From positions 124,001-188,000 of the forward strand of contig NZ_FQXA01000006.1 in assembly GCF_900129835.1 (NCBI RefSeq): DNA of 64,000 nt, read 5' to 3'. Position 1 is the stretch's first letter. Every line of letters starts with the position of its first letter. Below are positions 52,318-62,425 of the stretch, one piece after another. The notes under the pieces were generated by a model. It was not told the origin of the DNA. It made no database searches and saw only the letters and a program-made list of their open reading frames with translations. The position numbers were made by a program, and so were the translations under genes. Origin of the DNA: Stutzerimonas xanthomarina DSM 18231. Lineage in GTDB: Bacteria; Pseudomonadota; Gammaproteobacteria; Pseudomonadales; Pseudomonadaceae.

Positions 52318-52683
52318 ATGACACAATCGCGCCCCCCCAAAGCCCACCTTCTCGATGATCTGGAATCCATTCGCGCGCTATTGGGCGACCAGGACCCGCC
52401 GCTGCTGAGCGAGACGCTGGACCCGGATAGCATTCCCATGCTTTCGGATATCGTCGAATACGCGCCCGCATCGGCCGCCGAACCTGAGGTCGAGCCACGC
52501 GAGCCCGCCGTACGCACAGCCTTTCGAACACTCGCCGAGCGGCATCTCGACCACGAGTTGCGCAATGCCGCGCAACTGATCCTGCAGGAGGTCATCGATG
52601 ACTTCGTGCCGCAGATCGAAGCCGAACTTCGAGTTCGCCTGGAAGCACGCGCCGAGCAGCTGATCAAGTCGCATCGCTCCTGA
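52318..52683 (+). CDS. Hypothetical protein between holC and valS
   Basis: I do not recognise a domain. The ATG at 52318 gives 121 residues: an acidic, proline-rich first half (DDLESIRALLGDQDPPLL, SAAEPEVEPREP) and a helical C-terminal half (about 62-115). There is no signal or membrane segment. Similar unnamed proteins sit at this position in Pseudomonas, so it is probably real. The longer frame from 52252 lacks a plausible start. Confidence 0.75.
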   Translation: MTQSRPPKAHLLDDLESIRALLGDQDPPLLSETLDPDSIPMLSDIVEYAPASAAEPEVEPREPAVRTAFRTLAERHLDHELRNAAQLILQEVIDDFVPQIEAELRVRLEARAEQLIKSHRS

Positions 52684-52770
52684 TTCTCTGGCAACAGGCA
52701 CAGGTCGCGCCGGAACAGACCTTCACGCGCAGCTCAGCGGTGCCTGCGGGACAAAAGCGGCATCGCAACC

Positions 52771-52799
52771 CTGCCGATCATCTACTTTGCCTTTATACT
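52771..52799 (+). promoter_or_regulatory. Possible valS promoter
   Basis: CTGCCG (52771-52776) and TATACT (52794-52799) are 17 bases apart, about 40 bases before valS. The -10 is good and the -35 weak. Confidence 0.45.
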
Positions 52800-52839
52800 T
52801 GCCGGCTTTTCCGATCAGCCGTTCTAAGGGTCCCGCCGC

Positions 52840-55674
52840 ATGGACAAGACCTACCAGCCGCACGCCATCGAAACTTCCTGGTACCAGACCTGGGAATCGA
52901 ATAACTATTTCGCCCCCCAGGGTTCAGGCGAGCCCTACACCATCATGATCCCGCCGCCGAACGTCACCGGCAGCCTGCATATGGGGCATGGCTTCAACAA
53001 CGCGATCATGGATGCGCTGATTCGTTTCCGTCGCATGCAGGGCCGCAACACGCTGTGGCAACCGGGCACAGACCATGCCGGTATCGCCACGCAGATGGTG
53101 GTCGAACGTCAACTCGGTGCGCAGGGCGTCAGCCGTCACGACCTGGGTCGCGACAAGTTTCTGGAGAAGGTCTGGGAATGGAAGGAGGAATCCGGCGGCA
53201 ACATCACTCGTCAGATCCGCCGCCTGGGTTCTTCGGTAGATTGGTCGCGCGAACGCTTCACCATGGATGCAGGCCTGTCCAACGCCGTAAAGGAAGCCTT
53301 CGTTCGGCTGCATGAGGATGGTCTGATCTACCGTGGCAAGCGCCTGGTCAACTGGGACACCAAGCTGCACACCGCAATTTCCGATCTGGAAGTCGAAAAC
53401 CACGACGAGAAAGGTCACCTCTGGCACCTGCGCTACCCGCTGGCCGACGGCTGCAAGACGGCGGACGGCAAGGATTATCTGGTCGTCGCCACCACCCGCC
53501 CGGAAACCATGCTGGGTGATGCTGCCGTTGCGGTACATCCGGAGGACGAGCGCTACAAGAACCTCATCGGCCGCCACATCATGCTGCCGCTGGTGAACCG
53601 TCTGATCCCCATCGTGGCTGATGACTACGTCGACCTTGAGTTCGGCACCGGCTGCGTAAAGATCACGCCCGCCCACGACTTCAACGATTACGAAGTCGGC
53701 AAGCGCCACCACCTCCCGCTGATCAACATCTTCGACCGCAACGCCGCTGTGCTGGCTCGCGCGCAGGTGTTCAACATCGACGGTACGCCGAACGACAAGG
53801 TCGACGCGAGCCTGCCCGACGGCTACGCGCATATGGATCGTTTCGATGCGCGCAAAGCCATCGTCGCCGAGTTCGAAGCCATGAGCCTGCTCGAGAAAAT
53901 CGACGACCATGCGTTGAAAGTCCCGCGCGGTGACCGCTCCGGCACCATCATCGAACCCTGGCTGACCGATCAGTGGTATGTCTCGACCAAGCCGCTGGCA
54001 GACAAGGCGATCAAGGCCGTCGAGAGCGGTGAGATCCAATTCGTACCCAAGCAATACGAAAACATGTACTTCAGCTGGATGCGTGATATCCAGGACTGGT
54101 GCATCAGCCGTCAGCTGTGGTGGGGTCATCGCATCCCGGCCTGGTACGACGAGGCTGGCAATGTCTATGTCGGCCGCGACGAGATGGAAGCCCGCACTCG
54201 CTACAACCTCGGCAGCGAGGTCGAATTGCGTCAGGACGAAGACGTTCTGGACACCTGGTTCAGCTCTGGCCTGTGGACGTTCTCCACGCTCGGCTGGCCC
54301 GAGCAGACCGACTTCCTCAAGACGTTCCATCCGACTGATGTACTCGTTACCGGCTTCGACATCATCTTCTTCTGGGTGGCCCGGATGATCATGCTGTCGA
54401 CTCACCTGACTGGCCAGATCCCGTTCAAGACGGTGTATGTGCACGGGCTTGTTCGCGATGGTCAAGGTCAGAAGATGTCCAAGTCCAAGGGCAACGTGCT
54501 CGACCCGCTGGACATCGTCGACGGCATCGAGCTGGACGCGCTGCTGCAAAAGCGCACCAGCGGCATGATGCAGCCCAAGCTGGCCGAGAAAATCGCCAAG
54601 CAGACCCGCGCCGAATTCCCCGACGGTATCGCCAGCTATGGCACCGATGCGCTGCGCTTCACCTTCTGCTCGCTAGCCTCCACGGGCCGCGACGTGAAGT
54701 TCGACATGGGCCGCGTCGAGGGCTACCGCAACTTCTGCAACAAGATCTGGAACGCCGCCAACTTCGTCTTCGAAAACACCGAGGGCAAGGACACAGGAAT
54801 CAACGACGAACCCGTCGAGCTCTCTCCGGTTGATCGCTGGATCATTTCGGCGCTGCAACGCACCGAGGCCGAAGTGACCCGCCAACTCGAAGCCTTCCGC
54901 TTCGATCTGGCTGCTCAGGCGTTGTACGAATTCATCTGGGACGAGTACTGCGCCTGGTATCTGGAGCTGGTCAAGCCGCTGCTGTGGGACGAAACCGCCA
55001 GTATCGAACGCCAGCGCGGCACTCGCCGCACGTTGGTGCGCGTACTGGAAACGGCCCTACGGCTTGCACATCCCTTCATGCCGTTCATCACCGAAGAGAT
55101 CTGGCAACGCGTTGCGCCGCTGGCGGGCAAATCCGGCCCGACCCTGATGTTGCAACCCTGGCCGGAATTCAACCCTGAGCGCCTCGATGAGGCGGCCGAA
55201 AACGATATCGAATGGGTCAAGGCGTTCATGCTCGGCATCCGCCAGATCCGTGGCGAAATGAACATCTCCATGGCCAAGCGCATCGACGTGGTGCTGGGCA
55301 ATGCCAGCGAATCCGACCAGCGTCGCCTCGCCGATAACGAGCCGCTGCTGAAGAAGCTGGCCAAGTTGGAAAGCGTTCGGGTCCTTGCCGCTAGCGAAGA
55401 GGCGCCGCTGTCCGCCACGGCGCTGGTGGGCGATCTGCAGGTACTGGTTCCCATGGCGGGGCTGATCGATAAAGAAGCCGAACTGGCTCGCCTCGACAAG
55501 GAGATTGGCAGACTCGACGGCGAAGTGAAACGCGTCGGCGGCAAACTCGCCAATGCCGGCTTCGTCGACAAGGCGCCAGCAGAAGTGATCGACAAGGAAC
55601 GCGCGAAACTGTCTGAGGCTGAGCAAGCCAAAGCCAGACTGCTCGAGCAGCGCGAGCGCATCGCCAGCCTGTAA
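52840..55674 (+). CDS. valS: Valyl-tRNA synthetase
   Basis: ValS charges tRNA-Val and edits threonine. The 944-residue class I synthetase has the HIGH-type motif HMGH at 47-50 and KMSKS at 545-549. The editing domain sits between them (about 190-340), the anticodon-binding domain follows, and a C-terminal coiled coil ends the protein (about 875-944). A strong terminator follows. Confidence 0.98.
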   Translation: MDKTYQPHAIETSWYQTWESNNYFAPQGSGEPYTIMIPPPNVTGSLHMGHGFNNAIMDALIRFRRMQGRNTLWQPGTDHAGIATQMVVERQLGAQGVSRHDLGRDKFLEKVWEWKEESGGNITRQIRRLGSSVDWSRERFTMDAGLSNAVKEAFVRLHEDGLIYRGKRLVNWDTKLHTAISDLEVENHDEKGHLWHLRYPLADGCKTADGKDYLVVATTRPETMLGDAAVAVHPEDERYKNLIGRHIMLPLVNRLIPIVADDYVDLEFGTGCVKITPAHDFNDYEVGKRHHLPLINIFDRNAAVLARAQVFNIDGTPNDKVDASLPDGYAHMDRFDARKAIVAEFEAMSLLEKIDDHALKVPRGDRSGTIIEPWLTDQWYVSTKPLADKAIKAVESGEIQFVPKQYENMYFSWMRDIQDWCISRQLWWGHRIPAWYDEAGNVYVGRDEMEARTRYNLGSEVELRQDEDVLDTWFSSGLWTFSTLGWPEQTDFLKTFHPTDVLVTGFDIIFFWVARMIMLSTHLTGQIPFKTVYVHGLVRDGQGQKMSKSKGNVLDPLDIVDGIELDALLQKRTSGMMQPKLAEKIAKQTRAEFPDGIASYGTDALRFTFCSLASTGRDVKFDMGRVEGYRNFCNKIWNAANFVFENTEGKDTGINDEPVELSPVDRWIISALQRTEAEVTRQLEAFRFDLAAQALYEFIWDEYCAWYLELVKPLLWDETASIERQRGTRRTLVRVLETALRLAHPFMPFITEEIWQRVAPLAGKSGPTLMLQPWPEFNPERLDEAAENDIEWVKAFMLGIRQIRGEMNISMAKRIDVVLGNASESDQRRLADNEPLLKKLAKLESVRVLAASEEAPLSATALVGDLQVLVPMAGLIDKEAELARLDKEIGRLDGEVKRVGGKLANAGFVDKAPAEVIDKERAKLSEAEQAKARLLEQRERIASL

Positions 55675-55680
55675 TCAGCG

Positions 55681-55710
55681 AAAGGCCAGCACTTGATGTG
55701 CTGGCCTTTT
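55681..55710 (+). terminator. Terminator of valS
   Basis: AAAGGCCAGCAC (55681-55692) pairs perfectly with GTGCTGGCCTTT (55698-55709) over a five-base loop, with T following. Confidence 0.9.
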
Positions 55711-56031
55711 GGCTTAGATAACTGCGCTTGATTGATGACAAGTCGCTTTCAGCGCCGCTGGTACACTATGCCGCACACGACGATAACGAATTGCAACTGA
55801 CAGGCCTGAACCCACGCGGAAAGCTCCACGACATGAAGTAAGTCAGCAGCGAAGCGAACCCGAGGCGGTTTGCCCTACGCGCAGCCGTTCACGACGCAGG
55901 TAAAACCTTCCGTACCGCGGTTACTTAATTCTCTCGCACCGCCAGTCGCCCCATTTTTAAGCCTGTCAGCCCCGAGCCAGATCAACAACCCGAATGGCCC
56001 GGCACGGTTTATAAAAAATGGAGTCCCTCCG
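55711..56031 (+). other. 320-base leader region upstream of nhaD
   Basis: No gene is credible here; the open frame into nhaD from 55870 reads through without a good start. A -10-like TACACT is at about 55762. If transcription starts there, nhaD has a leader of roughly 260 bases with several G+C-rich segments that can pair (for example around 55860-55925). Sodium- and lithium-responsive riboswitches are known for other antiporter genes; I could not match this sequence to one. Confidence 0.45.
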
Positions 56032-57414
56032 ATGTATGTACTCATGGCTGTTCTATTTATTCTGGGCTATCTATGCATAGCTTTCGAGCATCCGCTGAAA
56101 ATTGACAAGGCCGCCGCGGCGATTCTCACAGCAGTGCTTTGCTGGACCGCATTGATACTCGGCGCAGAAGCCATCGTGCCGCTATTGCCGTCGGCAGGCC
56201 ATGACCTCGCCGATCCGTCAGCCTACGTAGTCGAATCACTGCGGCATCATCTGGGCGAAATCTCGGAAATCCTGTTCTTCCTGCTTGGCGCCATGACCAT
56301 TGTCGAACTCATCGATTCGCACGAAGGTTTCAAGGTCATTACAGATCGTATCCAGACGCGCAAGCGCGTGCACCTGTTGTGGATCATCGGCTTTTTGACC
56401 TTCTTCTTGTCCGCCGCGCTGGACAACCTGACCACTACCATCGTCATGGTCTCGCTGCTGCGCAAACTGATCCGCGGCCGTCCAGAACGCTGGTTGTTCG
56501 TCGGCGTCGTGGTTATCGCTGCCAACGCTGGCGGCGCCTGGTCGCCGATTGGCGACGTCACAACCACCATGCTCTGGATCGGTAACCAGATCACTGCCTC
56601 TGGCGTAATCGCTGGATTGTTCCTCCCGAGCCTGGTCTGCCTGCTTGTTCCGCTGTTGATTCTCAGCTTTAGCATGCGCGGCGAAGTGCCCCGCCCAGGT
56701 GCCAGGGCGCACCTGGCCGAAAGCAATCCGCCAGCCACGACGGCATTCGAACGCAACCTGGTGTTGGCACTCGGTATCGGCGCGCTGGTATTCGTGCCGG
56801 TCTTCAAGACCGTGACGCACTTGCCGCCGTATATGGGCATCCTGTTCGGACTCGGCGTGCTCTGGGTCACGACCGAATTTCTACATCGTCACAAAGAAGA
56901 CGATCACAAGCACCCGCTCTCGGTCGTGGGCGTTCTGCGCAAGGTCGATACTCCGAGCGTGCTGTTCTTCCTTGGCATCCTTCTGGCGGTTGCGGCGCTC
57001 GCTACAGCTGGCCACCTGACCCAGGTCGCCACGGCGCTGCGTGACACCCTCGGACATATATATCCGATCAACTACAGCATCGGCCTGCTGTCGGCGGTGG
57101 TGGACAACGTGCCACTGGTTGCCGGCTCGATGAAGATGTATCCGCTGATCAGCCCGGAGACGCTTGATGCAGCGCCCGCCGCCGAAGTCGCCTGGTTGTC
57201 GCAGTTCGTTGAAGACGGCAATTTCTGGGAGATGCTGGCGTATTGCGCCGGGACGGGTGGCAGCACGCTCATCATTGGTTCAGCCGCAGGTGTAGCAGCC
57301 ATGGGCATGGAAAAGATCAGCTTCACCTGGTACGTCAAGCGCGTGAGTCTGCTGGCTTTCCTCGGCTACACTGCCGGTGCGGTCACCTACATCGGCATGC
57401 TCGCGCTGCGCTAA
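56032..57414 (+). CDS. nhaD: Na+/H+ antiporter NhaD
   Basis: NhaD exports sodium or lithium in exchange for protons at the inner membrane and is typical of salt-tolerant gammaproteobacteria. The ATG at 56032 has a GGAG site eight bases upstream and gives 460 residues with about 12 helices. Recognisable stretches are ALDNLTTTIVMVSLLRKLI near residue 125, NAGGAWSPIGDVTTTMLWIG near 165, and SAVVDNVPLVAGSM near 355. It is followed at 70 bases by a small winged-helix gene. Confidence 0.94.
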   Translation: MYVLMAVLFILGYLCIAFEHPLKIDKAAAAILTAVLCWTALILGAEAIVPLLPSAGHDLADPSAYVVESLRHHLGEISEILFFLLGAMTIVELIDSHEGFKVITDRIQTRKRVHLLWIIGFLTFFLSAALDNLTTTIVMVSLLRKLIRGRPERWLFVGVVVIAANAGGAWSPIGDVTTTMLWIGNQITASGVIAGLFLPSLVCLLVPLLILSFSMRGEVPRPGARAHLAESNPPATTAFERNLVLALGIGALVFVPVFKTVTHLPPYMGILFGLGVLWVTTEFLHRHKEDDHKHPLSVVGVLRKVDTPSVLFFLGILLAVAALATAGHLTQVATALRDTLGHIYPINYSIGLLSAVVDNVPLVAGSMKMYPLISPETLDAAPAAEVAWLSQFVEDGNFWEMLAYCAGTGGSTLIIGSAAGVAAMGMEKISFTWYVKRVSLLAFLGYTAGAVTYIGMLALR

Positions 57415-57427
57415 TTGACAGGTAATG

Positions 57428-57468
57428 CCCGAACCGTTGGAGCCAGACTGCAGGCTCGACGGTTCGGG
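57428..57468 (+). other. Strong hairpin between nhaD and the winged-helix gene
   Basis: CCCGAACCGT (57428-57437) pairs perfectly with ACGGTTCGGG (57459-57468), and GAGCC (57440-57444) with GGCTC (57453-57457) inside it. It begins 14 bases after the nhaD stop and ends seven bases before the next ribosome-binding site. There is no T-run, so it may be a processing or stability element, or a weak terminator. Confidence 0.65.
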
Positions 57469-57484
57469 TGATCAGGAAGAGCGA

Positions 57485-57778
57485 ATGATCAGCAAGACCA
57501 AAAGCAGTTTCTACCGTCGACTCTACGTCGCCTGGCTGATCGATACCGGCACAGCCACCAATGTCCCCGCGTTGATGACCGCAACAGGCATGCCCAGGCG
57601 TACCGCGCAAGATACCCTGGCTGCACTGGCGGAAATCGACATTGACTGCCGCTTCATTCAGGAAGATGGCGAGCGCAACAATTCCGGTCAGTACCGCATT
57701 CATGACTGGGGCGCGATCGATCGACAGTGGATAGACCGCCACGTCAGCCAGCTCAAATCCGCCCTCGGTTACCCCTGA
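57485..57778 (+). CDS. Small winged helix-turn-helix protein
   Basis: This 97-residue protein starts at the ATG at 57485 with an AGGAAGA site. Residues about 26-50 form a helix-turn-helix (VPALMTATGMPRRTAQDTLA) with a following wing, so it probably binds DNA. The family is conserved in Pseudomonas but, as far as I know, uncharacterised. It lies between two cation/anion transporter genes and ends 11 bases before the SLC13 gene, with which it may be co-transcribed. Confidence 0.85.
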   Translation: MISKTKSSFYRRLYVAWLIDTGTATNVPALMTATGMPRRTAQDTLAALAEIDIDCRFIQEDGERNNSGQYRIHDWGAIDRQWIDRHVSQLKSALGYP

Positions 57779-57789
57779 CTACCCCCCTC

Positions 57790-59619
57790 ATGAATCTCGA
57801 CCTTTTGCTGGTTCTTGGACTACTGGCAACCTGCGTTGGGCTGTTCGTTCTTAACCGTCCTCGGATGGACGTCGTCGCCCTGCTCGCCATGGTTGCCCTT
57901 CCGCTAACCGGCGTGCTGAGCGTGCCGGAAGCCCTTGCCGGCTTCAGCGATCCCAGCGTCGTGTTGATCGCCGCGTTGTTCGTGATCGGCAACGGCCTCG
58001 TGCGGACCGGCATAGCCTATCGGCTCGGCGAGTGGCTGATGCGCTCCTCGGGCAGCAGCGAAACGCGTCTGATGGTGTTGCTGATACTGGCAGTGGCCGG
58101 ATTGGGTTCGGTCATGAGCTCGACCGGTGTGGTGGCTATCTTCATTCCGGTGGTGCTCAGCATCGCCGTCAAAATGAACGTCTCGCCGAGGCGGCTGATG
58201 ATGCCGCTGGCATTTGCCGGGTTGATGAGCGGCATGCTCACGCTGGTGGCCACGCCGCCGAACATGGTGGTGCACAGTGAGTTACGGCGGGCCGGATTCG
58301 ACGGCTTCGCGTTCTTCAGCTTCGCGCCCATCGGGCTGACTATCCTCGTGTTGGGCATCATTTACATGCTGGTGGCGCGCCGCTGGCTTGGGCGATCAGG
58401 GCAGCGAGACGAGGCAACCGAACCGCGAGACACGCTGGCGGCGCTCGCTCAGCGCTATCGGCTGCCGGAGCGCGAGCGCAGGCTTCGTGTGCTGCCCGCT
58501 TCACCGCTGGCCAACCAGGCGCTCGATGAACTGAAGCTACGGACTCAATACGGCATCAACGTCATTGCCATCGACCGGCAGCAACGGTTCCGGCGCCTGC
58601 TGCTAATCGCCACGGGTAACAGCCAACTGCAGGTGGGCGATGTATTGCTGGTCGACCTGGCGAGCCCGGCGATTGGGTTGCTCGGCGCTTATGAAGAGCT
58701 GGGACTCGCCCCCCTGCAGCTCAACACCTCCTACTATGCCGACCACGCCCGCGAACTCGGGCTGGCCGAGGTGGCGCTGCCACCCGACTCCAGCCTTCCA
58801 GGCAAAACCATTCAGGCGCTTGGTTTCCGCTCCAGGCATAAGCTGAACGTGGTGGGGCTTCGGCGCCACCGCGAAGCGCTCCAAGGCCTGCTGGTCGATG
58901 AGAAACTCAAAACCGGTGACACATTGCTCGTGGCCGGCAGTTGGAAGCACATTCACCGCCTGCAAGGCATCAGCCGCGATTTCCTCGTTTTGAGTTTGCC
59001 GGCTGAAGTCGATGACGTGGCGCCCGCCGCCAACCAGGCGCCCTTCGCGCTGCTGGGGCTCGCCGTGATGGTGGCGCTGATGGTCAGCGGACTGGTGCCC
59101 AACGTGCTCGCCGCGCTGATCGGTTGCCTGGTCATGGGCTTGTTTCGTTGCATCGACATGGACAGCGCGTACAAGGCCATCCATTGGCAGAGCCTGGTCC
59201 TGATTGTCGGCATGTTGCCCTTCGCCCTGGCGCTGGAAAAGACCGGCGGCATCGCACTGGCGGTGTCGGCGCTGATCGGTGCATTCGGAGACGCGGGCCC
59301 GCGCGCGCTGCTGGCCTGCTTGTTCCTGCTCACCGCCATCATCGGCCTGTTCATCTCCAACACGGCGACGGCCGTATTGATGGCGCCGGTTGCGATCTCC
59401 ACCGCCGACCAGTTGGGCGCATCGCCTTACCCCTTCGCCATGATCATTGCCTTGGCCGCTTCGGCCGCCTTCATGACGCCAATTTCCTCTCCGGTGAACA
59501 CCTTGGTGCTCGGGCCTGGGAACTATCGTTTCGCCGATTTCGTACGCATCGGTGTGCCCTTCACGCTGCTGGTGATGCTGACCTCGGTGTTGCTGGTGCC
59601 CCTGCTTTTCCCGCTTTGA
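57790..59619 (+). CDS. SLC13/DASS-family permease with RCK_C (TrkA-C) domains
   Basis: This is a 609-residue inner-membrane symporter of the divalent anion/sodium group, possibly for sulfate or dicarboxylates. Two helical halves (about 1-205 and 415-609) enclose two RCK_C domains at about 225-300 and 310-395. The halves have conserved motifs SSTGVVAIFIPVVLSI near residue 109 and SNTATAVLMAPVAIS near 525. The RCK_C pair suggests regulation by a small ligand. The substrate cannot be given. Confidence 0.92.
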   Translation: MNLDLLLVLGLLATCVGLFVLNRPRMDVVALLAMVALPLTGVLSVPEALAGFSDPSVVLIAALFVIGNGLVRTGIAYRLGEWLMRSSGSSETRLMVLLILAVAGLGSVMSSTGVVAIFIPVVLSIAVKMNVSPRRLMMPLAFAGLMSGMLTLVATPPNMVVHSELRRAGFDGFAFFSFAPIGLTILVLGIIYMLVARRWLGRSGQRDEATEPRDTLAALAQRYRLPERERRLRVLPASPLANQALDELKLRTQYGINVIAIDRQQRFRRLLLIATGNSQLQVGDVLLVDLASPAIGLLGAYEELGLAPLQLNTSYYADHARELGLAEVALPPDSSLPGKTIQALGFRSRHKLNVVGLRRHREALQGLLVDEKLKTGDTLLVAGSWKHIHRLQGISRDFLVLSLPAEVDDVAPAANQAPFALLGLAVMVALMVSGLVPNVLAALIGCLVMGLFRCIDMDSAYKAIHWQSLVLIVGMLPFALALEKTGGIALAVSALIGAFGDAGPRALLACLFLLTAIIGLFISNTATAVLMAPVAISTADQLGASPYPFAMIIALAASAAFMTPISSPVNTLVLGPGNYRFADFVRIGVPFTLLVMLTSVLLVPLLFPL

Positions 59620-59704
59620 TGGGCGGCCTCAGCCATCCGTAGCGTGGCTGACTTTCGCCACTGCCGGTAAGCTGGACGGTATTCCAGCTTTCCGGTCGCC
59701 CTCC

Positions 59705-60874
59705 ATGTCCCAACGCCCTGCCCTGTTTCCTGTTCTCCTGGCTGGTGCAACGCTGCTGCTCGTCGTCCACGGCCTGGGGCGCTTCGTCTACACGCCGTTG
59801 CTGCCGTGGCTGGTGGAAGATGGGGTGCTCACAGTGCAGCAAGGCGCGAGCATCGCCAGCTGGAACTATTTGGGTTATCTGATCGGCGCACTGCTCGCCC
59901 TGCGCTGGCATCAGGTGACGCAGATACGTCGCAGTCTGCCTTGGGCGCTGGCGCTACACGTCGTGACGACGCTGGCGCAGACCCAGGTCGAATCGGTGGA
60001 GGCGCTTTCGACGCTGCGCCTGCTCAATGGCATCAGCAACGGTCTAGTCTTTGTCCAGGCACCCTCGTTGATTCTGGAATGGTTGGCGCGTCATCGTCGA
60101 GTGTCGTCCAGCGGACTGGTCTATTTGGGCGTTTGCGTGGGGCTGATCCTGTCCAGTTTGATGGTTAGCCTGAGCAACGGTGTACTGCAGGGTGCCGACC
60201 GCTGGTGGCCCGCAGCACTGCTGTCCATCCCTCTGGCCTGGTGGGGCTGGCGTCAGCTGGCCAACCTCGACATGCCTCCCGACGAACCGCCCCGGGAAAC
60301 GACGCAGCCGCCAAGCGGCCGTCTGCTGGATCGTGCCAGCACTCCGCTGTTTCTCTCGTATGCCGGTGCCGGCATGGGCTATATCCTGCCGATGACCTTT
60401 CTGCCCATGGTTGCTCGGTTGCAGGTCGAACCCGGCGACTGGCTGGTGGAAAGCAGCTGGCTGGTAGTCGCCGTGGCTACCCTGCCTTCACCCTGGCTCT
60501 GGAATCGCCTCGGCGCGCTGTTCGGCGACACGCTGGCACTGCGCTTCAGTTACATCACGCAGCTGGCCGGTGTTCTGGCGGCGCTCTTGCTGCCCGGCGC
60601 GTCGGGAATTCTGCTATGCGCCGTGCTGGTCGGCGGGACCTTTCTTGGCACCGTATTGCTGACTCAACGCCTGGCACGCACTCTCCACCCACACCAGGGA
60701 CCGCGACTTTCAGCAGCATTGATTGCACTCTACAGCCTGACCCAGCTGGCTGGCCCCTGGCTCACCGGCGTCTGGCTAAGCATGGGCGGCTCTCTGCACA
60801 GCGCCTTCTGGCTTGGTGCCGGCGCGCTGTTGTGGGGACTGATCTGGATGTTGCTGGTGCCACGTCGGGCCTGA
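59705..60874 (+). CDS. MFS transporter (YbfB/YjiJ type)
   Basis: This 389-residue membrane protein has about 12 helices and the opening of the YbfB/YjiJ subgroup (HGLGRFVYTPLLPWLVEDG near residue 22). The subgroup's substrates are unknown. It is followed at 45 bases by rlmF. Confidence 0.88.
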   Translation: MSQRPALFPVLLAGATLLLVVHGLGRFVYTPLLPWLVEDGVLTVQQGASIASWNYLGYLIGALLALRWHQVTQIRRSLPWALALHVVTTLAQTQVESVEALSTLRLLNGISNGLVFVQAPSLILEWLARHRRVSSSGLVYLGVCVGLILSSLMVSLSNGVLQGADRWWPAALLSIPLAWWGWRQLANLDMPPDEPPRETTQPPSGRLLDRASTPLFLSYAGAGMGYILPMTFLPMVARLQVEPGDWLVESSWLVVAVATLPSPWLWNRLGALFGDTLALRFSYITQLAGVLAALLLPGASGILLCAVLVGGTFLGTVLLTQRLARTLHPHQGPRLSAALIALYSLTQLAGPWLTGVWLSMGGSLHSAFWLGAGALLWGLIWMLLVPRRA

Positions 60875-60919
60875 AAGCTGTGGGACAATGCGGTCTTTTA
60901 CCGTTACCTGCAGCCGATC

Positions 60920-61927
60920 ATGACCGTGCCGAAATCAGCTAAAACGCCATCACGCGCCGCCGCCCCCACCGCTGGCAAGGCCAGCCTGCATCCGCGTAAT
61001 CGCCACACCGGACGCTACGACTTTCCCGCGCTGATAGCGGGCAGTCCCGAATTGGCGAAGTTCGTCATCATCAATCCCTATGGCAAGGAAAGCATCGATT
61101 TTGCCGACCCGGAGGCAGTCCGTGTATTCAATCGCGCGCTGCTCAAACAGTTCTACGGCATCGCGCATTGGGACATACCGCCAGGTTACCTGTGCCCGCC
61201 GATTCCAGGGCGGGCTGACTATCTGCATAGTCTGGCCGACTTGCTGGCAGACGAAAACACCGGTGAGATCCCTCGCGGCGCCAGCATTCATGCGCTGGAC
61301 ATTGGCACTGGCGCCAACTGCATCTATCCATTGATCGGTTTGCGCGAATACGGCTGGCGCTTCACGGGGTCGGATATCGACGCAATTGCATTGGCTTCGG
61401 CCCGCACCATCGTCGCGGCGAACAAGCTGGGCAAGAGCATTGCACTACGCCCGCAGCAGCATTCTCGACACGTATTTGCACACCTCGTGCAGGCTGACGA
61501 CCGCTTTGACGTTACGCTCTGCAACCCGCCCTTCCACGCCTCGCAGGCCGAAGCCAGTAGTGGCAGCCAGCGCAAGTGGCGCAACCTCGGCAAGCTCGAC
61601 CCCAAGCGCAAACTGCCGGCACTGAATTTCGGCGGGCAGGCGGCAGAGCTCTGGTGCGAAGGTGGGGAGGCAGCCTTTATCGCGCTGCTGGCGGAAGAGA
61701 GTCGCGACGTGGGCCAGCAGGTCTGCTGGTTCAGCACACTGGTTTCGAAAGAGGGCAACGTGCAACCGCTACAGGCTCGACTCAAGAAACTCGGCGCTCA
61801 ACAGATACGCGTGTGCCAAATGTCCCAAGGGCAAAAGCGCAGTCGCTTCGTGGCCTGGACCTACCTCGATAGCAAACAGCGCGAGAAGTGGCGTGCTGAT
61901 CACTGGTTGAGTCGCACGCCAGGCTGA
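60920..61927 (+). CDS. rlmF: 23S rRNA (adenine1618-N6)-methyltransferase RlmF
   Basis: RlmF methylates A1618 of 23S rRNA. The 335-residue protein has the SAM-binding motif [16 protein letters not shown] (near residue 124) and the N6-adenine motif NPPFH (about residue 203). The basic N-terminus and [13 protein letters not shown] are typical. It converges on a small gene at 61963. Confidence 0.95.
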   Translation: MTVPKSAKTPSRAAAPTAGKASLHPRNRHTGRYDFPALIAGSPELAKFVIINPYGKESIDFADPEAVRVFNRALLKQFYGIAHWDIPPGYLCPPIPGRADYLHSLADLLADENTGEIPRGASIHALDIGTGANCIYPLIGLREYGWRFTGSDIDAIALASARTIVAANKLGKSIALRPQQHSRHVFAHLVQADDRFDVTLCNPPFHASQAEASSGSQRKWRNLGKLDPKRKLPALNFGGQAAELWCEGGEAAFIALLAEESRDVGQQVCWFSTLVSKEGNVQPLQARLKKLGAQQIRVCQMSQGQKRSRFVAWTYLDSKQREKWRADHWLSRTPG

Positions 61928-61962
61928 TCGTTTTCCCCGATGACCAGCCGAAGCAATTCACC

Positions 61963-62154
61963 TCAGACGGCAATATCCCAGCGCTGGCGATCTTTCAGGG
62001 CCAGCGTCTGGATGTACCGCGGCTCCCCGTTGATTTCTTCCAGCTCGGTCATCCCGGCGAGTTCGCCGACGACGCGATAGCGCTTGCCGACGCGTTTGTC
62101 CTGCAGCGGATAGAGCTGGGCAATCTGTTGGGCGAGTTCGGTAAGAGTGGACAT
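61963..62154 (-). CDS. Conserved hypothetical 63-residue protein
   Basis: I do not recognise this protein. It is a 63-residue soluble protein with no signal; a GGAG site lies about eleven bases before the ATG. The second half looks beta-rich (KRYRVVGELAGMTELEEING), like a small SH3-type fold. Similar small proteins are found in Pseudomonas. Confidence 0.65.
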   Translation of the reverse strand: MSTLTELAQQIAQLYPLQDKRVGKRYRVVGELAGMTELEEINGEPRYIQTLALKDRQRWDIAV

Positions 62155-62302
62155 GGTTCGGTAGCTCCAGATAACTGCATTCCGCAGCTTTTTACAGGCC
62201 TTAGGTTACGATTCAACGACAAGCTTCCTTCGTCTCGCCTGTTGGAGCCACCCGTTGCGCAATTGATTCCCTACCAGAGGCAAAAACTACCCGAACGATT
62301 GA

Positions 62303-62425
62303 TCAGCAGATACCTACACCCAGCTGTAGCAGAGCCAGGCCGCCCTGCTGCCAGCCCCACCAAGCCGCAACCAAGAGCAGCGACGCCAACACGGCGCCGC
62401 CTGTCCATAACCAGACGCGGCGCAT
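62303..62425 (-). CDS. 40-residue single-helix membrane protein coupled to an MFS gene
   Basis: The ATG at 62425 overlaps the stop codon of the upstream MFS gene (TGATG). The product is 40 residues: a basic start MRRVW, a hydrophobic helix (about 7-24) rich in Trp and Leu, WWGWQQGG, a second hydrophobic part and a final cysteine (LGVGIC). The overlap, the basic-inside helix and a possible similar protein in P. aeruginosa (recalled, not checked) suggest that it is translated. It may be a small partner of the transporter; that is inference. Confidence 0.65.
   Translation of the reverse strand: MRRVWLWTGGAVLASLLLVAAWWGWQQGGLALLQLGVGIC

Noticed and set aside
52924..54549. 541-residue frame antisense to valS
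   Set aside because: It is long but mirrors the valine tRNA synthetase and has no ribosome-binding site or recognisable motif.
55711..56031. Assignment of the nhaD leader to a named riboswitch class
   Set aside because: I could not match the conserved bases of any sodium, lithium or manganese riboswitch; it is left as a candidate only.
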